The notes under the pieces are model-generated. The model was given only the letters and a program-made list of their open reading frames with translations, was not told where the DNA came from and did no database searches. DNA of 11,050 bases from Rhodospirillales bacterium. GTDB taxonomy: Bacteria; Pseudomonadota; Alphaproteobacteria; Rhodospirillales; Defluviicoccaceae. Positions 6,043-11,050 of this stretch are shown piece after piece. Location: the NCBI GenBank assembly GCA_030622775.1, contig JAUXFS010000016.1:1-11050 (forward strand), in the 5' to 3' direction. A program made the position numbers and the translations under genes. Within the stretch, counting starts at the first letter, position 1. Every line of letters starts with the position of its first letter.

Positions 6043-9000
6043 CCGAGTCACAGTTTCACCTTTTCCGCTCGCGGCGATTTCTGCCTTTGTTTGTCACGGT
6101 CATCCTCGGCGCTACCAACGACAATCTTTTCAAGAACGCGATGGTGATCCTTGTCCTCTATTTCATCGCGGGACAGGCGCCGGTCGGCGATGCCGTTCTC
6201 GTCACCGTGGCCATGGGTTTGTTCATTCTGCCGTTTTTTCTGTTCTCCGCGACGGCCGGTCAGCTTGCCGACAAATTCGAGAAGTCGCGGCTGGTCCGAT
6301 GGATCAAGCTTGCCGAGATCGCCATCATGGTCTTGGGCGCGCTCGGCCTTGCGCTCGGCGATACTTACTTTCTTCTCGCCGTCCTGTTCCTGATGGGTAC
6401 CCAGTCGACCTTCTTCGGTCCCGTCAAATACAGCATATTGCCGGCGGTACTGAGGGAGGATGAACTGATCGGCGGCAACGCCATTGTCGAGGCGGGCACC
6501 TTCCTTGCCATCCTGCTCGGCACCATTGCCGGTGGCCTGCTTATCGCGCTCGACAACGGGGTCACCATCGTGGGAGCGAGCGTGCTCGGTCTCGCCATCG
6601 TCGGGTGGCTCGGCAGCCTGGGAATTCCTCGCGTTGAGTCGCCGCAGCCCGACCTTGTGATCAACCCCAACTTCCTGACGGAAACGGTCCGTCTGATCGG
6701 TCGCACGACTCGGATTCGCTCGGTCTTCCTGTCCATTCTCGGTATCTCCTGGTTCTGGCTGATCGGCGCCACGCTGCTGGCGCAGTTTCCGAACTACGCC
6801 AAGACGGTGTTCAACGGCGACAACTACGTCGTCACCTTCTTTCTCATGCTCGCGACCGTTGGCATCGCCGCCGGATCGATGCTGTGTAATTCGCTGTTGA
6901 AGGGAGAAATTTCCGCGCGGTATGTGCCGGTCGCGGCTCTCGTCCTCACCCTCTTCCTCGGTGATATGTGGCTGGCAAGCCCGGATCCGCAGACCTGGAC
7001 GGAACCGACAATTGGTCTCGCGGCGTTTCTCGGGGTTCCTGCGAACTGGCGAATCATCATCGACCTATTGGGCGTTACGGTCTGCGGCGGCATCTTTTCC
7101 GTGCCGCTCTATGCCATCATGCAGAGTGAAAGCAACGAAGCCGATCGCTCGCGGATCATCGCCGGCAACAACGTCCTCAACGCCCTGTTCATGGTCGTGG
7201 GCTCTCTCGTCGCAAGCGCCGTCCTGCTCATGGATTACAGCGTCCCCGACATCTTTCTGGTCCTTGCCATCGGCAACTTCCTCGTCGCCATTTACATTTG
7301 CAAGCTTCTGCCCGAGACGGTGATCAAGGCCGTCGTCGCCACGATCCTGCGTACCCTCTTCCGGGTCGAGGTGCGCGGTGTGGAAAACTATACCGCCGCC
7401 GGGGGTCGGGCCGTCGTCGTTGTCAATCATGTCTCGTTCCTGGACGGACTGCTGATCGCGGCGCTGCTGCCCGGCAAGCCCACGTTCGCCGTCAACACCG
7501 ACATGACCGAGACATGGTGGGCGAAGCCGCTGCTGTCGCTGGTGGATGTCTTCGCCCTCGATCCCAGCAACCCCCGGTCGCTGAAATCGTTGATCAAGGT
7601 GGTCCGCGACGAAAACCGTAAATGCGTGATCTTCCCCGAGGGCCGCATCACTGTCACCGGCGCGCTGATGAAGATCTACGAAGGTCCCGGTCTGGTGGCC
7701 GACAAGGCCGACGCGCCCATCGTCCCCATCCGCATCGACGGCGCCCAGTACAGTCCGTTCTCGCGGCTCAAGGGCAAGGTGCGGATCCGGCTCTTCCCCA
7801 AGATTACCATCACCGTGCTGGCGCCCCGGAAGTTCGACGTGCCGGCGGAGATCGTTGGCCGGGCCCGCCGCCAGATTGCCGGCGTCAAGCTGTACGACGT
7901 GATGACCGATCTGATCTTCGAGACCAGCGACACGGACAAGACCCTGTTCAACGCATTGGTTGACGCCACCCGGATCCATGGCACAGGCACGTTGGTGGTG
8001 GAAGATATCGAACGATCTCCCGTCAGCTACCGTCGTCTCCTGCTCGGCAGCGCCGTGCTCGGTCGAAAGATCGCCGCTCTGTCGGACAAGGGCGAAAGGG
8101 TGGGCGTCCTGCTGCCGAATTCGAAGGGCGCCGCGGTCACGTTTTTCGCGCTTCAGGCCTTCGGCCGAGTTCCGGCCATGCTCAACTTCTCGACCGGCAC
8201 CACCAGCATGATTTCGGCGTTGACGGCGGCGGAAATCAAAACGGTCCTGACTTCGCGTCGCTTCATCGATCGGGCGAAGCTTGAAGCCACGGAGGCTGCG
8301 CTGGCGGAGAAAGCCAATGTCGTCTACCTCGAAGACTTGGCTGCCTCCATCGGCGGCGTCGACAAGCTGCGCGCCTTGCTTGCCAGCCACATGCCGAGGC
8401 TCTTTCACAATCGGTTCCAGGCAAAGCCCGACGATCCCGCCGTGGTGCTGTTTACCTCCGGTTCCGAAGGCGCGCCGAAGGGTGTGGTGCTGAGCCACCG
8501 CAACATCCTCTCGAACGTCAATCAGCTTGCCGCCCGGGTCGACTTCAGTGGGGCGGACACGGTGTTCAACGCCCTGCCGGTGTTCCATTCCTTCGGCCTC
8601 ACCGGTGGGATGCTGCTGCCCATGCTTTCAGGCATCAGGACCTTCTTGTATCCCTCGCCGCTGCACTACCGGATTATTCCGGCGTTGGTCTACGACACCA
8701 ATGCGACCATCATGTTCGGGACCGATACTTTCCTCACCGGCTATGCTCGCGAGGCCCATCCCTATGATTTCTATAGTTTGCGCTATGTTTTCGCGGGAGC
8801 CGAGAAGGTCAATGACCGGACCCGCCTGATCTGGTCGGAGAAGTTCGGTCTTCGTATCCTCGAAGGCTATGGGGCGACCGAGACCTCGCCGGCGCTTACC
8901 ATCAACACGCCCATGCATTACCGCGCCGGTACGGTGGGCCGTTTTCTACCCGGCATGACCTATGAACTGGAACCCGTTGCCGGCGTGGAGCGCGGCGGGC

Positions 9001-9458
9001 GCCTGATTGTCCAGGGGCCCAACGTGATGCTGGGGTATTTGAAGGACGACGCGCCCGGCGTGCTGCAGCCGCCGGAGAACGGCCGCTACGACACCGGCGA
9101 CATCGTGTCCGTGGACGCCGAAGGCTTCGTTACCATCGAGGGGCGGGCCAAGCGGTTCGCCAAGATCGCCGGCGAGATGGTGTCGCTGACGGCCGTCGAA
9201 GGGCTCGCCGCCACCGTGTGGCCCGACACCATGCACGCCGCCGTCAGCATTCCCGATGCCCGCAAGGGCGAACAGATCATCCTCCTGACCGACAATCCGG
9301 CCGGTGACCGCTCGGACCTGATCAAGCACGCCCGGAGCAACGGCGTTTCCGAACTCTACATTCCGCGCACCGTGCGGGTTGTCGATGCGGTGCCGGTGCT
9401 GGGAACGGGTAAAATTGATTATGCGAGCATTCAGGCTCTGGTCGCTCCAGACCAATGA
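6039..9458 (+). CDS. aas: LplT-Aas fusion: lysophospholipid transporter, acyltransferase and acyl-ACP synthetase
   Basis: A 1139-residue inner-membrane protein joining functions that E. coli encodes as separate lplT and aas genes. Residues 1-425 are a major-facilitator transporter with about twelve hydrophobic segments, an LplT-like opening (LGATNDNLFKNA) and the loop GQLADKFEKSR at 74-84. Residues about 440-620 are a PlsC-type acyltransferase with NHVSFLD (463-469, the H-x4-D catalytic motif) and FPEGR (532-536). Residues about 640-1139 are an AMP-binding acyl-ACP synthetase with FTSGSEGAPKG (805-815), GYGATETS (943-950), YDTGD (1017-1021) and the C-terminal lysine K1125 in GTGKIDY. Expected role: flip lysophospholipid inward, activate a fatty acid onto ACP and re-acylate position 1. 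All catalytic motifs look intact. AGGAGA (6025-6030) is 8 bases before the ATG. The gene is probably cotranscribed with tetR and controlled by it. Confidence 0.94.
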   Translation: MTESQFHLFRSRRFLPLFVTVILGATNDNLFKNAMVILVLYFIAGQAPVGDAVLVTVAMGLFILPFFLFSATAGQLADKFEKSRLVRWIKLAEIAIMVLGALGLALGDTYFLLAVLFLMGTQSTFFGPVKYSILPAVLREDELIGGNAIVEAGTFLAILLGTIAGGLLIALDNGVTIVGASVLGLAIVGWLGSLGIPRVESPQPDLVINPNFLTETVRLIGRTTRIRSVFLSILGISWFWLIGATLLAQFPNYAKTVFNGDNYVVTFFLMLATVGIAAGSMLCNSLLKGEISARYVPVAALVLTLFLGDMWLASPDPQTWTEPTIGLAAFLGVPANWRIIIDLLGVTVCGGIFSVPLYAIMQSESNEADRSRIIAGNNVLNALFMVVGSLVASAVLLMDYSVPDIFLVLAIGNFLVAIYICKLLPETVIKAVVATILRTLFRVEVRGVENYTAAGGRAVVVVNHVSFLDGLLIAALLPGKPTFAVNTDMTETWWAKPLLSLVDVFALDPSNPRSLKSLIKVVRDENRKCVIFPEGRITVTGALMKIYEGPGLVADKADAPIVPIRIDGAQYSPFSRLKGKVRIRLFPKITITVLAPRKFDVPAEIVGRARRQIAGVKLYDVMTDLIFETSDTDKTLFNALVDATRIHGTGTLVVEDIERSPVSYRRLLLGSAVLGRKIAALSDKGERVGVLLPNSKGAAVTFFALQAFGRVPAMLNFSTGTTSMISALTAAEIKTVLTSRRFIDRAKLEATEAALAEKANVVYLEDLAASIGGVDKLRALLASHMPRLFHNRFQAKPDDPAVVLFTSGSEGAPKGVVLSHRNILSNVNQLAARVDFSGADTVFNALPVFHSFGLTGGMLLPMLSGIRTFLYPSPLHYRIIPALVYDTNATIMFGTDTFLTGYAREAHPYDFYSLRYVFAGAEKVNDRTRLIWSEKFGLRILEGYGATETSPALTINTPMHYRAGTVGRFLPGMTYELEPVAGVERGGRLIVQGPNVMLGYLKDDAPGVLQPPENGRYDTGDIVSVDAEGFVTIEGRAKRFAKIAGEMVSLTAVEGLAATVWPDTMHAAVSIPDARKGEQIILLTDNPAGDRSDLIKHARSNGVSELYIPRTVRVVDAVPVLGTGKIDYASIQALVAPDQ

Positions 9459-9521
9459 GTCCTTCGCAATTTCAAGCGGCGGAATTCGACAAGAACCGAC
9501 GAACGGGACGGTGGCGTCGCA

Positions 9522-9593
9522 AGGTTGGTGAAAAAGGATTGGAACGGCGAGATCGTCTGGCCGGACGCGTTCATCCCCGCGACCAACCCGCGA
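9522..9593 (+). pseudogene. Short EAL-domain-like scrap in the spacer after aas
   Basis: In the 242-base gap between aas and the sialidase-like gene, one frame reads RLVKKDWNGEIVWPDAFIPA, resembling GKIVLPEAFIPA of the two GGDEF-EAL genes. Bases 9546-9581 match 4317-4352 of the large sensor gene at 30 of 36 positions. Similarity fades on both sides, and allowing a 2-base insertion after 9581 recovers a few more matches. The frame stops at TAG 9627-9629. It is too short to work and is probably a relic of a third EAL gene; chance similarity is not excluded. The rest of the gap shows no gene or convincing terminator. Confidence 0.4.
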
Positions 9594-9684
9594 CATCCAC
9601 GTCTTGGCGTTTCCACTGAAAGACTTTAGATGGTGTAGTCGCGGTGTCGGGGGCGGCGGTTGTCCGAGGATGTCGCCATGTTGC

Positions 9685-9693
9685 AAGGCGGGA
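9685..9693 (+). promoter_or_regulatory. Ribosome binding site deciding the sialidase-like start
   Basis: AAGGCGGGA lies 7 bases before GTG 9701. An in-frame GTG at 9644 has no such site and would add 19 residues with no family-like features, so 9701 is preferred. Confidence 0.55.
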
Positions 9694-9700
9694 ATCGACC

Positions 9701-10675
9701 GTGAAATCCGAATTCATCTTCGACAAGGCGCCCTTTGCGTCCGCCCATGCGTCGACGATCGCCGAGACGGACGCCGGGCTGATCGCCTCCTGGTTCGGCG
9801 GGACTCGTGAGGGGAATCGTGACGTCACCGTCTGGGTTTCGCGCCGGGAGGGGGGCCGATGGTCGGATCCGGTCGAGGTCGCCGACGGGGTGGGGGACTG
9901 GCGCAGGCGGTTCCCGTGCTGGAACCCGGTGCTGCATCAGCCGGCCGCCGGCCCGCTGCTGCTGTTCTACAAGGTCGGCCCCAGCCCCAGCCGTTGGTGG
10001 GGCATGCTGATCACGTCCGAAGACGGCGGGCGAACCTGGTCGCCGCCGCGCCGGTTGCCCGACGGGATCCTCGGTCCGATCAAGAACAAGCCGATCGAGC
10101 TCGACGCCGGCTACCTCCTCTGTCCGTCGAGTTCGGAGCATGACGGCTGGCGCGTCCACCTGGAGGGCACGCCGGATCTGGGAGAGACCTGGCAGCATTC
10201 CGGGCCCCTGAACGTCGGTGGGACGTTCAAGGCGATCCAGCCCTGCATCCTCACTCATCCCGGGGGCAAGATGCAGATCCTTTGTCGGAGTCGGCAGGGG
10301 GTGATCACCGAATGCTGGACCGAGGACGGCGCAAACTGGACGGAAATGCAACCGACCACGCTGCCCAATCCCGACAGCGGCATCGACGCGGTGACGTTGA
10401 ACGACGGACGGGCGCTCCTGGTCTACAACCACGCGAGCAGGAGATGGAAGCGCTACCCGCTCAACGTGGCGATCTCGTCGGACGGCAAGCGCTGGCGGGC
10501 CCTTCGGGTGCTGGAGGATCGGCCCGGCGAATACTCATACCCGGCGATGATCCAGGGACGGGACGGCTTGGTGCACATCGCCTACACCTGGAACCGCAAG
10601 CGGATCAAATACGCCGTCCTCGATCCCGCGGACTTCGCCTTCTCCGACATCCGCGGCCACACGTGGCATTACTAG
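9701..10675 (+). CDS. BNR/Asp-box sialidase-like protein
   Basis: A 324-residue protein with the six-bladed propeller sequence pattern of predicted neuraminidases (BNR_2 type). Four Asp-box-like turns (S/T-x-D-x-G-x-x-W, some shortened) appear: SEDGGRTW at 106-113, TPDLGETW at 157-164, TEDGANW at 207-213 and SSDGKRW at 259-265. Other family stretches are HASTI near 16, ASWFGGTREG at 29-38, FPCWNPVL at 71-78, LLLFYKVGPSP at 86-96, LGPIKNKP at 124-131, QILCRSRQG at 192-200, SGIDAVTL at 226-233 and GEYSYPAMIQ at 276-285. No signal peptide is visible, so it is probably cytoplasmic, unlike secreted sialidases. A FRIP motif and a clear arginine triad are not evident, so the substrate may be another sugar acid or glycoside. 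The GTG start follows a good Shine-Dalgarno; an upstream GTG at 9644 would add 19 residues. Its TAG stop overlaps the stop of the leftward gene. Confidence 0.82.
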   Translation: MKSEFIFDKAPFASAHASTIAETDAGLIASWFGGTREGNRDVTVWVSRREGGRWSDPVEVADGVGDWRRRFPCWNPVLHQPAAGPLLLFYKVGPSPSRWWGMLITSEDGGRTWSPPRRLPDGILGPIKNKPIELDAGYLLCPSSSEHDGWRVHLEGTPDLGETWQHSGPLNVGGTFKAIQPCILTHPGGKMQILCRSRQGVITECWTEDGANWTEMQPTTLPNPDSGIDAVTLNDGRALLVYNHASRRWKRYPLNVAISSDGKRWRALRVLEDRPGEYSYPAMIQGRDGLVHIAYTWNRKRIKYAVLDPADFAFSDIRGHTWHY

Positions 10676-11050
10676 CACCGGCTCATTTTTCGAGGGAGCG
10701 ATGATTCGCCCTGGGATGCTCGGGCTTTTGTGGAGTTCGCGGAAACGAGCCATTTGTCCGCCCTGGCGTCCAGTAGTTCGCGGACTTCCTCGATGAGTTC
10801 ACTTCCGCTGATCTGGTCCAAAATTCGACCGCGTTTGACATGGACGTGGTCGATGAGCTTGCCGCCTTTGCTTTCGATCAGATTACGAAACGCATCAATC
10901 TCTTCGGGTTTGAAACGGCTGTTGAAGGTATTGAACAGAACAACGGCCTTGCTACGGAAGTCGCAGTCCCCGGCTACCGTCCAGAGGGGTCGCGCCGGCC
11001 GGTACCACCAGATCAGGGCTCCAAGGAATATCAGTCCGTAGGCGCCGGTA
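10672..11050 (-). CDS. Membrane-anchored protein of unknown function, N-terminus outside window
   Basis: On the minus strand an open frame runs from the right edge to the stop at 10674-10672, 125 codons without interruption. It contains no start codon upstream of its conserved-looking part inside the window, so the gene begins to the right. Reading in from the edge, a hydrophobic segment, YGLIFLGALIWWY, is followed by basic and aromatic residues (RPARPLW), as in a membrane anchor. Then comes a soluble part with FRSKAVVLFNTFNSRFKPEE, a helix-rich stretch containing LIESKGGKLIDHVHVKRGR, and ELIEEVRELLDARADKW. The tail is polar and rich in Ser, Lys and Arg. I do not recognise the family. The plus-strand frame across the same bases is serine-rich low-complexity shadow, supporting the minus strand as coding. 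It converges on the sialidase-like gene; the two stops share two bases (10673-10674). Confidence 0.68.
   Translation of the reverse strand, partial: TGAYGLIFLGALIWWYRPARPLWTVAGDCDFRSKAVVLFNTFNSRFKPEEIDAFRNLIESKGGKLIDHVHVKRGRILDQISGSELIEEVRELLDARADKWLVSANSTKARASQGESSLPRKMSRC

Noticed and set aside
7065..8588. 507-codon antisense ORF across the aas gene
   Set aside because: A typical long shadow frame in GC-rich DNA; its translation is low-complexity, while the sense strand carries all Aas motifs.
9604..9631. TTGGCG and TTAGAT spaced 16 bases as a promoter for the sialidase-like gene
   Set aside because: The -10 matches only three of six consensus bases; too weak to list as a feature.
10708..10729. 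GCCC...GGGC followed by TTTT, terminator-like, downstream of the sialidase-like gene
   Set aside because: The stem is only 4 bp and the site lies inside the convincing minus-strand reading frame.
10730..11041. Plus-strand 103-codon ORF at the right end
   Set aside because: Serine-rich low-complexity translation; it is the shadow of the minus-strand membrane protein, which has the sensible composition.

Overview
The window reads as chromosomal DNA from a GC-rich alphaproteobacterium, most likely of the Rhodospirillales/Magnetospirillum type. This is inferred from codon use, from many-domain PAS/GAF/GGDEF/EAL signalling proteins, from the GAF subtype in the large sensor (a DPRRGG...GHPPL...FLGVPF signature) and from a one-chain LplT-PlsC-acyl-ACP synthetase. 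Genes read rightward except a leftward one at the right edge.

Left part (1-4928): two cyclic-di-GMP genes in tandem. The first is cut by the left edge and keeps most of its GGDEF domain and a whole EAL domain. The second is a 1157-residue soluble sensor, PAS-PAS-GAF-PAS-PAS-GGDEF-EAL. Their output halves align without a gap over 382 residues at about 66% identity by hand count, so one arose by duplication. A perfect 16-bp palindrome sits against the start of the second gene.

Middle (4929-5300): no intact gene, but the worn remains of a toxin-antitoxin pair. The C-terminal tail of a DUF1778-type antitoxin runs into the N-terminal part of a GNAT acetyltransferase toxin that has lost an internal segment, is frameshifted in a run of eight A and lacks its acetyl-CoA-binding end. 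Directly after it come two copies of a TGAACG-T-CGTTCA palindrome flanking a putative promoter.

Centre right (5301-9458): a probable operon of a TetR-family repressor, a 40-codon small ORF that overlaps both neighbours (ATGA overlap with the next start), and a 1139-residue fusion of lysophospholipid transporter, acyltransferase and acyl-ACP synthetase. The likely job is uptake and re-acylation of lysophospholipids, controlled by the TetR protein through the paired operators.

Right end (9459-11050): a spacer with a short EAL-like scrap resembling the two upstream genes, a cytoplasmic BNR/Asp-box sialidase-like protein, and, converging on it with overlapping stop codons, a leftward membrane-anchored protein of unknown function that runs off the window. 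I see no RNA genes, CRISPR array, intact insertion sequence or phage genes. The most unusual items are the decayed toxin-antitoxin locus, the paired TetR operators with the coupled small ORF, and the duplicated c-di-GMP modules. None of these establishes a wholly new system.
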